64,000 nt of DNA from positions 64,001-128,000 of the IMG/VR virus record IMGVR_UViG_3300037088_000797; one strand, 5' to 3'. This document shows, one piece after another, positions 6,605 through 16,511 of this stretch. Origin of the DNA: a virus. The position numbers and the translations under genes were made by a program. How positions within the stretch are numbered: position 1 is the first letter of the stretch; the number at the start of each line of letters is the position of its first letter. Below the pieces are notes generated by a model. It ran no database searches. It was not told the origin of the DNA and saw nothing but the letters and a program-made list of their open reading frames with translations.

Positions 6605-9475
6605 TTATAAAGCTGCTACTGGTAATGAACCATGACCAACAGGAGCACCACTACCAGAAATATTATATGCTTCCATGCTATTTGCACCAAGTTGATAATT
6701 TGCTCCACCAACATTCTCAATTTCAGTTATATTTACTGATGATAAGTTTGTATATGAATATGATGTATTCTTGCTTGCACTATATGCATTAGAATGTAAG
6801 CAAATATTATCAATATTTGAAGCCGTGATTGTGAGAGTACCAGATGCCTGATTGTTGCAAGTATCTTCTGTATCAAATGGCATAATACTACATGCTAAAA
6901 TATTTTGTGTTGTACCTGCTCCAACTGTGTAATATGCAGATGCTCTAATATTAGCGAGTAATGCTTGATTTCCAGCAGTTACAGTATCTGAAATTGCACA
7001 ATTAGTAAAATGTAATATAATGCTTTCACCTGCGCCCAATGGTGTGCTTACACCAAGTTTACCTGCCATACAGCTTGTAACTGCTGGATTACTACCTAAT
7101 TGTGTTGCACCACAAATATAAACGGTATTTGAAGGTGGTACAACTGCTAATGGATTTGTTTCATCATACACAATATCACCATATCCAATACCAGAACCGT
7201 TTTGTGCAAATGCTCTAAAATAAATTGCTGAACTATCTAAAAGTCCACTCATTGTTATAGCAAATGCTCCTGTTGGATTAGGATAATCTTGAACAAGTGA
7301 GGCTTTGCCAATACCAACACCACCATATATTAATTTTGCTGGGTCATAATTTGCTAAGTCTTGTGTGTATAATAAACCATATTCTGTAAGTGGAAGACCA
7401 CCTTTATCAACTATTTGATTAAGTTTCGTAAGTGCATCAATAGCACCATTATAGGTAAGTTGTTTAAATATTGAACCTGTTGTAACTTGTGGAGCATATG
7501 TGGTTGGTGGTGGTGTTGCAGTTGTTATATCTGTTTGCCAAGAACCAGAAATATATTTTATTCCTGCAACTTGTATATATGCACGATAATCATATGAAGT
7601 GCTTTGTGCTAAACCTGTTATGTCAAGGATGAAATTACCAACAGATAACGGTCCTGACAATGCTATTGCAGGTGATAAATGCCAGTTAGCAGGAACATCA
7701 GCAAGACTACTTTCTTTATACTCCATACCATATTTTTCAATTGCAACAAATACATTTGCTGGTATTGAATTACCACCAGTACCATTAATTTGTCCGATTC
7801 CACTTGTACCTTTAATTGTTGTAACTGAAGGTATAATCACTGGTGGTGTAGGCGGTGGTGTAGGCGGTGCAGGTAATGTTGTAATTGGATTATTATCATT
7901 TGAATGATCAACATATGAGTTATTACCTATCATAACATATGCACGATAATTGTATGATTTATTTGGAGTTGTATTAGTAATTGTATAATCAAAATTATTA
8001 GCACCAAGAGTTATTCCAACTTTTATACGAGTCCAATCTGTTGCACCAGTTAATTTATATTCAACACCGTATTCGGTAACATTTTCCCATCCAATAATGT
8101 TTTTTCCACCAGTATTTTTAATTGAACCCGGTGTGCCTATTTGTGTCTGAACAAATAATATTTGTGGTGCAGGAGGTACAGGTGAATTACCACCACTACC
8201 GCCAGCTAATGAAAATTGTGGAAGTGTCCATGACCTATTTGATTTATATGACATAGCGTATAATAATTCTTGATCTTCAATTAAAAACATCTTTAATTCA
8301 TCAAATATTTTACCAACAACTGCAGTTGGATTACTTGCATCCACCAAATCATAATAATGTATGCCCAAAGTTGCCAAAGTATAACCATTACCAATAGCAG
8401 CAATAAATTTAGCACCTAATTTTGGAGTGCTATTTTTATGCCACATTATTGTTGGCATGTCAAGTACTGCTGTGTTTAAATAAAAACCTTCAGCATAAAC
8501 ATTGGCGGGTGAATTATTGCTATAATGAATCACACCTAATTTTTTATAATAAGGTTGTTGACTTTGAATATATGAAACAAAACCACCATAACCTTTGGTC
8601 TTAAATTCAGCATACGTTTTATTATTCAAACTGGATTGAACCCCAGCAATTTCATCTGTAAATATGATTGACATATTCCAGAAAGGAAATATTTCTGTAG
8701 GACATTGACTGTTTTGTTGAAAAGTTAATACACTTTCAGCAATATAATCAGTTGAACTCATACCATTTATTGTGTTTCCAGTTATATTTTCACTATAATA
8801 ATATATTACTGCACCTGCTATGCCTGTGGCATTTAATCCAGTAAAATTAGGTAGTTTTCTATCAACACTAACAACTAAATTATTTGCGCCCAAAGAACCA
8901 GATATAATGTTTATAATTCTATAAATTAAAAATGGTGTTGGTTTTGTTGTATCTGTTAAAAATGGTGTTGTATCTCCATTTATTGTCCATTTAACCAAAA
9001 TCAAATCACCTTTACTTGGTTCATTAAGAGGAATATAATTAGATGCTTGTTTTAAATATAATGTACTGCCACCAGTAATGCTACTCATATAAATCATTAT
9101 ACCTGCTTGTTTAACATGATCAGGGTCTGTATTAAAAGTAAATGAATTACCAGAGAGATTACTAAAAAATCCAATCGAGCCAGCATTATTTGTAACCAGA
9201 TATGTTGAGGTAGGTATACTTGGTATCACATTATAAGGGTCACCTGATAATGTTTGCGGTATAAATGATATAATATTCGGATTGTTATCAGCAGGTCTTA
9301 AAATATTGGCATAAAAGGGATTTAAACCTACTGCATTATCAAATTTATAATCAATTTCACTATCACCAATAGCAAAATATTTAAATGATAAATTACCAGT
9401 AGACAGTAATTCTCTACCTTTGGTTGTTAATTTGATGTTTAAAACTACAGGGTCTGATTTTTCAATGAATGCCAT
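6605..9475 (-). CDS. Large tail protein with FnIII-like modules
   Basis: 956 residues. The N-terminus (KSDPVVLNIKLTTKGRELL, then FKYFAIGDSEIDY) looks like the attachment domain of a baseplate or fibre protein. About three fibronectin-III-like modules span residues ~430-760, with repeated YGVEYK/YGMEYK and YRAYV/YRAYI strands. A Cys-containing beta domain ends the protein. FnIII modules on phage tails are thought to help weak adhesion to cell-surface glycans. It follows the 1489-residue protein, which carries the same module type, and has its own late-type motif 16 nt upstream of the start. Confidence 0.72.
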   Translation of the reverse strand: MAFIEKSDPVVLNIKLTTKGRELLSTGNLSFKYFAIGDSEIDYKFDNAVGLNPFYANILRPADNNPNIISFIPQTLSGDPYNVIPSIPTSTYLVTNNAGSIGFFSNLSGNSFTFNTDPDHVKQAGIMIYMSSITGGSTLYLKQASNYIPLNEPSKGDLILVKWTINGDTTPFLTDTTKPTPFLIYRIINIISGSLGANNLVVSVDRKLPNFTGLNATGIAGAVIYYYSENITGNTINGMSSTDYIAESVLTFQQNSQCPTEIFPFWNMSIIFTDEIAGVQSSLNNKTYAEFKTKGYGGFVSYIQSQQPYYKKLGVIHYSNNSPANVYAEGFYLNTAVLDMPTIMWHKNSTPKLGAKFIAAIGNGYTLATLGIHYYDLVDASNPTAVVGKIFDELKMFLIEDQELLYAMSYKSNRSWTLPQFSLAGGSGGNSPVPPAPQILFVQTQIGTPGSIKNTGGKNIIGWENVTEYGVEYKLTGATDWTRIKVGITLGANNFDYTITNTTPNKSYNYRAYVMIGNNSYVDHSNDNNPITTLPAPPTPPPTPPVIIPSVTTIKGTSGIGQINGTGGNSIPANVFVAIEKYGMEYKESSLADVPANWHLSPAIALSGPLSVGNFILDITGLAQSTSYDYRAYIQVAGIKYISGSWQTDITTATPPPTTYAPQVTTGSIFKQLTYNGAIDALTKLNQIVDKGGLPLTEYGLLYTQDLANYDPAKLIYGGVGIGKASLVQDYPNPTGAFAITMSGLLDSSAIYFRAFAQNGSGIGYGDIVYDETNPLAVVPPSNTVYICGATQLGSNPAVTSCMAGKLGVSTPLGAGESIILHFTNCAISDTVTAGNQALLANIRASAYYTVGAGTTQNILACSIMPFDTEDTCNNQASGTLTITASNIDNICLHSNAYSASKNTSYSYTNLSSVNITEIENVGGANYQLGANSMEAYNISGSGAPVGHGSLPVAAL

Positions 9476-9491
9476 TTTCTAACAATTTAAT

Positions 9492-9500
9492 TATAAATAC
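9492..9500 (-). promoter_or_regulatory. Late-type promoter motif GTATTTATA
   Basis: Perfect AGTATTTATA on the minus strand, 16 nt upstream of the start at 9475. Confidence 0.7.
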
Positions 9501-9512
9501 TAATAATTTTAT

Positions 9513-12500
9513 TTATGTAGTATCAAAAGTTCTACCATCACCATAAGCAGTTCCCATACTATTGGTTGCATAAAATTTCCAAAACCAATATCCATGTGCT
9601 AATAAGGTTACATCAGTTTGAACGGTAAATGCTCCAGTGCCAGCAGTGGAAGCAATGCTTTTATGATCGGCAATTGTTGGGTTATTTTGTAACGCCCAGA
9701 CAGTACCACGTTCAGTAACTGGTTCTCCACCATCAGAGGTTACGTTTCCATTTGCAATCGAAACAACATGACCCTGTGGATTAAAACCAGCAGAAGATGT
9801 TACATAAACAACTGTTGGTATTGTTGCAGCATCTGTTGTAAAACTTACTTCATTACCATATGATGTACCAACTACACTTGTAGCAAATGCACGAACATGA
9901 TATGTAGTGTTTGGCGACAAACCAGTAATTAAACAACCAGTAAATGCACCGCTTCCGCTACCACTTGTAATAACATTATTTGCAAGTGTTGGTGCTGGTG
10001 CTAAACTCCAAACAATTCCACGTGAAGTTACTGATTGAGTGCCTTCAGATGTTACATTTCCACCACCAACACCAGAAGTTCGATCTATTGATGTTATTGC
10101 ATCTGTTGTAACTGTTGGTGCAACAGGTGTAATAGCAGCAGTTGAAATTTGAAGTGGAAGTCCAGTATAAGCAATACCACCAACCATCATATATGCACGA
10201 TAATAATATAATGTGCTTGGAGATAAACCATTGATCACATAAGTATAGAAATTACCGCTTAATCCACCTGCGATGAGTGGTGTTGTTGTCCATGTTACAT
10301 TATTTGTACTATATTGCATACCATGCCACTCAATTAAACTTAAACTTGGAGCAATAATAAATTGACCACCAGTGGTTATTGAATTACTATCAAGATCAGT
10401 AAATGGCGTTGTTGTTATTGAAGGCACAATCACCGCAGCAGGTGTTGTAAAGCTAATTTCATCACCATAACCAATTCCAATGCCGTTAATTGCATATGCA
10501 CAAACATAATAAGTTGTATTTGGCAATAATCCTGTTAATACGCTAACAAATGTGCCATTTCCAACACCATTATTTGTATGACTATCTCCAATTTGTGGAG
10601 TTGGCGAAGTACTCCAACAAATACCACGTTGTGTAACTGCTGCACCACCGTTTGAAGTTACATTACCACCACCAGTTGCACCAGTTTGTGTAATGTTTGT
10701 TATTGCTGCAGTAATAACTGTAGGTAATGTTGCTATAGGTGATGGTTGTCCTTGTCCTATCATAAATGTAGCACCATCATCACCAAAATATCGAACCATT
10801 AAATTTCCTCTTGTGTCAAATGTGATTGAACCCCCCGAATATAGATTCACGCCTCTTTTATATGCAAATTTCTGTTTTGTAAAGACAGTATTTCTAACCA
10901 ATAAACCGCTTCTTTTTAATATAACTGTTGCTGCTAATAATTCATCAACAAATCTTTGGAAAAATGAATTATATTTACTAAGAAATCCATATAAATTTTC
11001 AAAAGTATAACCATTTGAATGTAAAGGATTGCTTTCTGGCAATAATCCTCTCTTAAGATATTGTATATAAACATTAAGCAATGTCGGATACCAGCCACCT
11101 TTAAAATCAGTAACTGTTTTTCTGGTTCTTGCATTTATCATTTTTCTTTGAATAAGTTCAATAAATTCGAGAAACGATAATTTGCTTATATCTCCAACTC
11201 CAAAAACATCATTTATGATTGGATTAAAGAATGAACTAACAGCAACAAGATAATATACACTAATAACACTACCATATTTAATACCCTTCGGTAAAAATAC
11301 TTCATAAGGATTCTGTTGATTAATACTATAATCACCACCAATACCATTACTATCTGGTGGTTCTAATGCTATGCCGTCAATTAAAAACTTAATTTCTGAT
11401 GCATTATTTGCTTTGTAATTAAGTTTATAAACATATTTATTTGCTGAAACATTGTAATATATTTTACCAGTATTAAAACTATCAACTCTCATTACTTCAT
11501 TTCTTGCATTAATTTCATTACTACCTACCACTTGAACGTATGCTACTTGAACATACGCATTCGTAATTGTTTGGTTCATTACTGCCAAATATGAAATTAT
11601 TTCTGGATTTTGAATAATAATACTATTACTTCCACCAGTTGAATTTAACGGGTCGAGAATGTAATCCGCAGTGAATTGATTAGTGCCTTTTGTGAGTGCT
11701 ATGCCATTTACTGTTACCTGTACATCACCACGTGGAAAACTTGGCAACGGGATTGTCGTACCCAATAAAGTAGGATTAATCCTTGCTACGATATATTCAA
11801 CGGTAATGCCAGTAACAGGACGACTGCCACCAGAATAGATAAAAGTTGCTTGAATAACATCCCTGCGATTACCAGAATTTATTGCGGAAATTGCAGTAGC
11901 TGGATTTAAATAAATTATGTTGTTGTTAACAAAATATTCCCATGCAGAATCAGATGCTGCTGGAAAAGTACTACCATCATATGTATCGTTTGTGTTTAAT
12001 AAAATACCATTATAACGAACTTCCAATTTACCTTGAATCTTATTCACATTATATTGAAATGGAAGCGCAAATTGTGTTGCTGGTGAAGTATATCCCAATG
12101 ATACGTTCACATAAGAGAACGGAAGAGTATAACCAGTTGAATTGGCTGGGAAATCTGTATTTTTTATGTAATCATAAACATCATATTCAATACCACGTGC
12201 AGTATCTAATGCAATGTCCACTTCTTTTGTGTTTATAACCAACTTACTATCTTCTTGATGATATTGTGGTGTACTGTAATGAACTCTTGTGGTTGAACCA
12301 GCTTCTGCCCATGATTTTTTATTATCAACATTCTGTTTTAAATTAAAACCAACTTTACGAAATATATTTAAATATGCCTGACCAGCATCTGTATCACCAG
12401 AAATCTGAAAGAAAAAATCGCTGTTTTCTAATGGTGCTTTAGGATAACCATCGCTATCATATGGTAATGAATTGCTTGGAAAATCAGAAAGTTTAAATGG

Positions 12501-13982
12501 TACTGTATTGGGGTCTATTTTACCATCAACAGTATAAACGTATTCGGTGATATTAATGAATGGTTCTGGGATACCAATTAAAAGAAACATTGATTTTATT
12601 GCTTCTCTTGTACCCTTTGACTTCCAGAAATAGCTGGTATTCATTATTGTTCTTCTCCAGAGTTCAATATTAATTTCTGCTGGCATTAAATCGGTATCAA
12701 GATTTCTTTCAGTATCATCAAGGCTAAGAAAACTATTCATCAGTTCACTTTCGTTAACTAATGAGAAATAATTCCATCCAAATGTTCTTGACATGTTCAT
12801 TATTAACTGATCAGGTACGTTATTAACCTTATCATATGAAACACGATTAATATTAACTAAAGAATCAATAAATTGTTTTATTTGATCAAATTCTCTACCA
12901 TATAATCTCAAAAGTTTGGTCATTTTACCGTCTTCTGTAAGGTCATATGTTTTAATTGAATCAGGAGTAAGAAATCTTGCAACTAAATCTGTTTTAATTG
13001 CATCATATTTACTGCCAATTGCAAGAACAATATTCAAAAAATTACTATATTTTGGTGTATTGATATCTACATTATAATTATCACTTGTTACCCACAACAT
13101 AGAGGTATTTGAATATGAAATACTTCCATTATCAAGTAACGTTGGGTCTTTTAATGTAAATTTGAATCCAGTTGTATTACCAGTTACTCTTTGTGAAACA
13201 ATATATCTCTCATAATCATTTAATAATGATCTAAAGTTTTCAAAAACTATATTGTTTGGTTTAATATGAAAATCAATACTACCTGTTGTCCCAGAACCCG
13301 TTGCACCAGTTATTGTTGGAAATGGATTACCAATTGTTTGAACTGTAATATACTTTCTATATGAAGTATAGCCAGTATAACCAATAAGAGTATATGAATT
13401 ACCAGTTGAATTAATTGAAGACCAAACAACATATTTATCATATGAAAGATTCAGGTTTTTAATTATGTTATTATCAGGACTGCTTATATTTCCATAATTA
13501 ATTGCCAAACCAAATGTGTTAACAGTACATCCTGTTGGTATTCTAAAGGTTGAAATATTTGTGATTGGGTCATAAACAAAATTGGTGAGTGTGATTGTAC
13601 CTATACGTTTAAGCTGTGAATTCATGAACAAACTGCCCGGATATGCCACAATAATGTTCTGTATCGATACTCTTAAGAATTCATATGCTGAACCAAATCT
13701 CACAAAGGTATTTAGGTCTGATTTATCCAGATTTAACACCGCATTTGTATTATATTGATGTATAACGTCTGATTGTGTCTGTGTCAATCCCATTGTTTCC
13801 AATGTAACTGGACGTACAAATGAACTTAATGTATTTGAATAATCAATTGGTACTCTACCCTCAAAATTTGATGTAACAGTAAAACTACCAAAACTGAATA
13901 TAGTTTCAGATGTTGTATTATTAAAGTTAGTCCCGTTTAAATTCTGGTCAAGACCTGTATTTACTACTTTTACTTTTGCCAC
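9513..13982 (-). CDS. Giant baseplate wedge/tail protein with four C-terminal FnIII modules
   Basis: 1489 residues with a GTG start at 13982, 16 nt after a late-type motif. The central part (RFLTPDSIKTYDL, then KMTKLLRLYGREFDQIKQF and SYFWKSKGTREAIKSMFLLI) resembles phage tail protein I / T4 gp7-like baseplate wedge proteins, in which a helical segment is followed by a domain binding the next wedge protein. Residues ~1086-1489 hold four FnIII-like modules of the type GGNVTS-x-GG..VT.RG..WS...GL.PNTTY..RA.A...YG. Such modules are typical of Bacteroidota surface proteins. Transcription order after gp25- and gp6-like genes supports a wedge role, as in T4 (25-6-7). The exact gp7 homology needs a profile search. 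Confidence 0.7.
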   Translation of the reverse strand: MAKVKVVNTGLDQNLNGTNFNNTTSETIFSFGSFTVTSNFEGRVPIDYSNTLSSFVRPVTLETMGLTQTQSDVIHQYNTNAVLNLDKSDLNTFVRFGSAYEFLRVSIQNIIVAYPGSLFMNSQLKRIGTITLTNFVYDPITNISTFRIPTGCTVNTFGLAINYGNISSPDNNIIKNLNLSYDKYVVWSSINSTGNSYTLIGYTGYTSYRKYITVQTIGNPFPTITGATGSGTTGSIDFHIKPNNIVFENFRSLLNDYERYIVSQRVTGNTTGFKFTLKDPTLLDNGSISYSNTSMLWVTSDNYNVDINTPKYSNFLNIVLAIGSKYDAIKTDLVARFLTPDSIKTYDLTEDGKMTKLLRLYGREFDQIKQFIDSLVNINRVSYDKVNNVPDQLIMNMSRTFGWNYFSLVNESELMNSFLSLDDTERNLDTDLMPAEINIELWRRTIMNTSYFWKSKGTREAIKSMFLLIGIPEPFINITEYVYTVDGKIDPNTVPFKLSDFPSNSLPYDSDGYPKAPLENSDFFFQISGDTDAGQAYLNIFRKVGFNLKQNVDNKKSWAEAGSTTRVHYSTPQYHQEDSKLVINTKEVDIALDTARGIEYDVYDYIKNTDFPANSTGYTLPFSYVNVSLGYTSPATQFALPFQYNVNKIQGKLEVRYNGILLNTNDTYDGSTFPAASDSAWEYFVNNNIIYLNPATAISAINSGNRRDVIQATFIYSGGSRPVTGITVEYIVARINPTLLGTTIPLPSFPRGDVQVTVNGIALTKGTNQFTADYILDPLNSTGGSNSIIIQNPEIISYLAVMNQTITNAYVQVAYVQVVGSNEINARNEVMRVDSFNTGKIYYNVSANKYVYKLNYKANNASEIKFLIDGIALEPPDSNGIGGDYSINQQNPYEVFLPKGIKYGSVISVYYLVAVSSFFNPIINDVFGVGDISKLSFLEFIELIQRKMINARTRKTVTDFKGGWYPTLLNVYIQYLKRGLLPESNPLHSNGYTFENLYGFLSKYNSFFQRFVDELLAATVILKRSGLLVRNTVFTKQKFAYKRGVNLYSGGSITFDTRGNLMVRYFGDDGATFMIGQGQPSPIATLPTVITAAITNITQTGATGGGNVTSNGGAAVTQRGICWSTSPTPQIGDSHTNNGVGNGTFVSVLTGLLPNTTYYVCAYAINGIGIGYGDEISFTTPAAVIVPSITTTPFTDLDSNSITTGGQFIIAPSLSLIEWHGMQYSTNNVTWTTTPLIAGGLSGNFYTYVINGLSPSTLYYYRAYMMVGGIAYTGLPLQISTAAITPVAPTVTTDAITSIDRTSGVGGGNVTSEGTQSVTSRGIVWSLAPAPTLANNVITSGSGSGAFTGCLITGLSPNTTYHVRAFATSVVGTSYGNEVSFTTDAATIPTVVYVTSSAGFNPQGHVVSIANGNVTSDGGEPVTERGTVWALQNNPTIADHKSIASTAGTGAFTVQTDVTLLAHGYWFWKFYATNSMGTAYGDGRTFDTT

Positions 13983-13998
13983 GAAAATTCTATTTTAC

Positions 13999-14007
13999 TA
14001 TAAATAC
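13999..14007 (-). promoter_or_regulatory. Late-type promoter motif GTATTTATA
   Basis: Perfect copy on the minus strand, 16 nt upstream of the GTG start at 13982. It directly follows the T-run of the preceding terminator. Confidence 0.72.
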
Positions 14008-14010
14008 AAC

Positions 14011-14042
14011 AAAAAAAAATCCCAATGCACATCATTGAGATT
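14011..14042 (-). terminator. Rho-independent terminator after 14090-15025
   Basis: Stem AATCCCAATG (14018-14027) / CATTGAGATT (14033-14042) with a 5-nt loop and a nine-T run on the minus strand. It lies 48 nt after the stop at 14090. Confidence 0.8.
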
Positions 14043-14089
14043 TTAAGGTCAGAATTTTAATAAACATTAAATAATTGATTTTTTAATGT

Positions 14090-15025
14090 TTATTGTACTC
14101 CTTGGGTTACATCAGTGAAGTTTTGTGTTTCATCAATGGTTGTCCTCTGTTCTTTGATTTCAAATAACGGTACGTTGGTAACGTCATCTTTAATTTCATA
14201 TAGATTATCTTGTCTCATAATAACTCTATTTTCGTCAAAATATGTTAAAATACCGTTCTGAACATCTTTAATTTGTTCGCCAGCAATATAATTTGTTAAA
14301 GTATCAATCGTGTTTTGAACTAATTCAACTTCCAGCACAAGCGGTGAAAAATATGTGTTAGTAATTAAAATAATACCACCTGTGTTGCCAATAAATGGCA
14401 ATACATTTGGTTTAACGTCTGAAGAACTACTTGGAGTAAGTTGTAAGAACATCAGCGTACCTGAGTCATCAAAACGATATCTAACAGCTTTCTGTGAAGT
14501 GTTACCTACGTTTTCACTAACAGGAACAACTTTATTTGCAGTAACGACATATCGTACAGTATTTCTTAATTTAGTACCGTCTGAATTAAGATACTCAATT
14601 TTGAAACCTTGTAAAGCGTTATTCGCTTTCAAATTTTCGGATAATTGTGTTGTACTTAAATCAATTACAATACCATTAATTGTTGGCAATGATGACAATA
14701 CACCGCAATCTACAATTGTTGACAAAATGAGTTTCGGTTTTATATAAATTGTGTAAATACCCAAATTATTAAATATTGTTGCAGGTAATCTTAAATTATA
14801 AAGTCCTTCTAATACGTTAGTGTTTTCAGCTAAACTTGGTGTGGAAACAGGTATTGCATTTGGGTCAGTTGCTGGTAAATAAGAATATGACAATAATTCA
14901 ACAGGGTTTAATTTAATAACATCTATATTATTAGTTTGTCTGTTGGGTGTATAATTGTAATACATGTCAATATCTTCGATACTAACGTCAGCACTGCGAG
15001 TAATTCCATAAATACCTGTCGCCAT
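14090..15025 (-). CDS. Baseplate-region structural protein, unassigned
   Basis: 311 residues, beta-rich. The N-terminus (GITRSADVSIEDIDMYYNY) and a long central beta region are not recognised with certainty. It lies in the baseplate operon between the gp6-like gene and the giant wedge protein, separated from its neighbours by an HNH endonuclease gene that begins 3 nt upstream. A baseplate wedge/collar role is inferred only from its place in the operon. It ends the operon, with a strong terminator at 14011-14042. Confidence 0.6.
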   Translation of the reverse strand: MATGIYGITRSADVSIEDIDMYYNYTPNRQTNNIDVIKLNPVELLSYSYLPATDPNAIPVSTPSLAENTNVLEGLYNLRLPATIFNNLGIYTIYIKPKLILSTIVDCGVLSSLPTINGIVIDLSTTQLSENLKANNALQGFKIEYLNSDGTKLRNTVRYVVTANKVVPVSENVGNTSQKAVRYRFDDSGTLMFLQLTPSSSSDVKPNVLPFIGNTGGIILITNTYFSPLVLEVELVQNTIDTLTNYIAGEQIKDVQNGILTYFDENRVIMRQDNLYEIKDDVTNVPLFEIKEQRTTIDETQNFTDVTQGVQ

Positions 15026-15028
15026 AGT

Positions 15029-15862
15029 TTAAATTTTTATTAGTTCTTCTTTAGTTATTGAGCATTTAGTTCTTTTCGTAACGTTTTCTTCCCAAGGTAT
15101 AAATACAAGATTATTTAAACTTGCAATTATCTCAGGATTAATATTGTTTTTAAAGCCTTCTAAAATTGAATATTTATGATCTAAATGATGTGCACCAATT
15201 TTACCACTAATTCCTCTTTTTTCATAATTCTCCAATAAAGAAATTGGCTGTCTGCTGGTTAATTTATTAACTTCTCGTTTATATTTTTCTTGTTTTGGTA
15301 AATTCAGTAAATATGTATCATAATCTACTCCACTATATCTTTTAACTAATCCAACTGATGTCCCTTCACTATTGCATCTTCTATAATTAGTTGTAGATAG
15401 GTATTTATTAATAAAAGATGGTGTCATATTATATATCTTGGCGATTTCTTCACAGTTTTTGTATTCGTTTAAATATAAATGACGTATTTTTTCTTTTTGT
15501 TCTTGTGTTAAATTGATTTTAATGCCATTACTATATCCCGTTCTTAAAATATTCAAACCTCTTAATATTTTTATTATAGGTATTTTACTGACATTAAAAT
15601 ATTTTCCAATTTTTTCGGTACTTGAATTTTCAAGCAAATACATTTCTTTTATTTTCTCAATTTCATTGTCAGTAAATATTATTTTCACATTATCTCTATT
15701 TTCAATCCAAACATTTTTCTGAATAAGTATTTTTTTTATTACTTTTCTCACTATATTTAAATTATTGCTTATTTCAGTAAATGACATACCAGATTCATAT
15801 AATAAAACAATTTTATTGATTTCATCAACAGTATAATTATTTATGTATTTTCTGATCTTCAT
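15029..15862 (-). CDS. HNH homing endonuclease with N-terminal HTH repeats
   Basis: 277 residues. Three helix-turn-helix-like segments in the first ~150 residues (around MSFTEISNNLNIVRKVIKK, SSTEKIGKYFNVSKIPIIK and NCEEIAKIYNMTPSFINKYL) precede an HNH nuclease domain with GAHHLDHKYS and, about 20 residues on, SLNNLVFIPWEENVTK. This is the layout of free-standing phage homing endonucleases. It sits inside the baseplate operon with 1-3 nt spacing on each side and no own promoter, so it is an insertion between two structural genes. Confidence 0.85.
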   Translation of the reverse strand: MKIRKYINNYTVDEINKIVLLYESGMSFTEISNNLNIVRKVIKKILIQKNVWIENRDNVKIIFTDNEIEKIKEMYLLENSSTEKIGKYFNVSKIPIIKILRGLNILRTGYSNGIKINLTQEQKEKIRHLYLNEYKNCEEIAKIYNMTPSFINKYLSTTNYRRCNSEGTSVGLVKRYSGVDYDTYLLNLPKQEKYKREVNKLTSRQPISLLENYEKRGISGKIGAHHLDHKYSILEGFKNNINPEIIASLNNLVFIPWEENVTKRTKCSITKEELIKI

Positions 15863-15863
15863 G

Positions 15864-16511
15864 TTATGTATTTTTTACTATATTAAAGAAATTACCAGCA
15901 GCGTATGTTTCAAGATCAGCTAAATTTCTTATATATTCTAATCTATAATTTCCATCAAATGCTGACAATTCTTGTCTTACTATAAATACGTCATTACTAA
16001 TTTCTGGGTTACTGATAATATTTTCTTTATTTGGGTCTTTATATATTGGTTTATTAATAAAATTCGGATTTTTATATCCTTGACTTGTGAAAGTAAAGGT
16101 AGAACCTGAAGTACTGCCAGTAAGAAGATCAACATATTTAATACCGCCAAGGTAATAAACAACCCTTATGTTTGGTATTGAAACATTCAGGTCTACTCCA
16201 TCATTGACATATGTACCACCACTAAAATATTGATCAGCAAATACGTTTGTTACCGCATATTTTCTAAGTTCTTGTAGTCTGCTTGTGCATTCACCAGTTA
16301 CGGTATATGGTGTGTATGTTATTGTCGTACCAGTAACTCCGCTAAGTGGATATGCGTCAAAAAAAGCTAAATTCTTTACTTCTTGATTTAATAATATTTT
16401 AAAAGTATACGTAGCACCAGTAGCAGGAATAATCACTCGACATGTTCCAGTACAACCAGTTGTAGTACCAGTCGTCATTATTCGAAGTACCGTTTTCTTT
16501 ATAAACTCCAT
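15864..16511 (-). CDS. Baseplate-region structural protein, gp53-like position
   Basis: 215 residues, unrecognised by motif. A Thr/Gly-rich N-terminus and a C-terminal segment with NPNFINKPIYKDPNKE and ...GNYRLEYIRNLADLETYA suggest a small wedge or linker protein. The start overlaps the gp6-like stop by one base, so translation is coupled. The correspondence to T4 gp53 is positional only. Confidence 0.55.
   Translation of the reverse strand: MEFIKKTVLRIMTTGTTTGCTGTCRVIIPATGATYTFKILLNQEVKNLAFFDAYPLSGVTGTTITYTPYTVTGECTSRLQELRKYAVTNVFADQYFSGGTYVNDGVDLNVSIPNIRVVYYLGGIKYVDLLTGSTSGSTFTFTSQGYKNPNFINKPIYKDPNKENIISNPEISNDVFIVRQELSAFDGNYRLEYIRNLADLETYAAGNFFNIVKNT

Noticed and set aside
9492-9501. TATAAATA as a T4 late promoter
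   Set aside because: It would read on the plus strand, against the genes. The one plus-strand gene has the opposite sequence (GTATTTATA) upstream, so the functional form is GTATTTATA.
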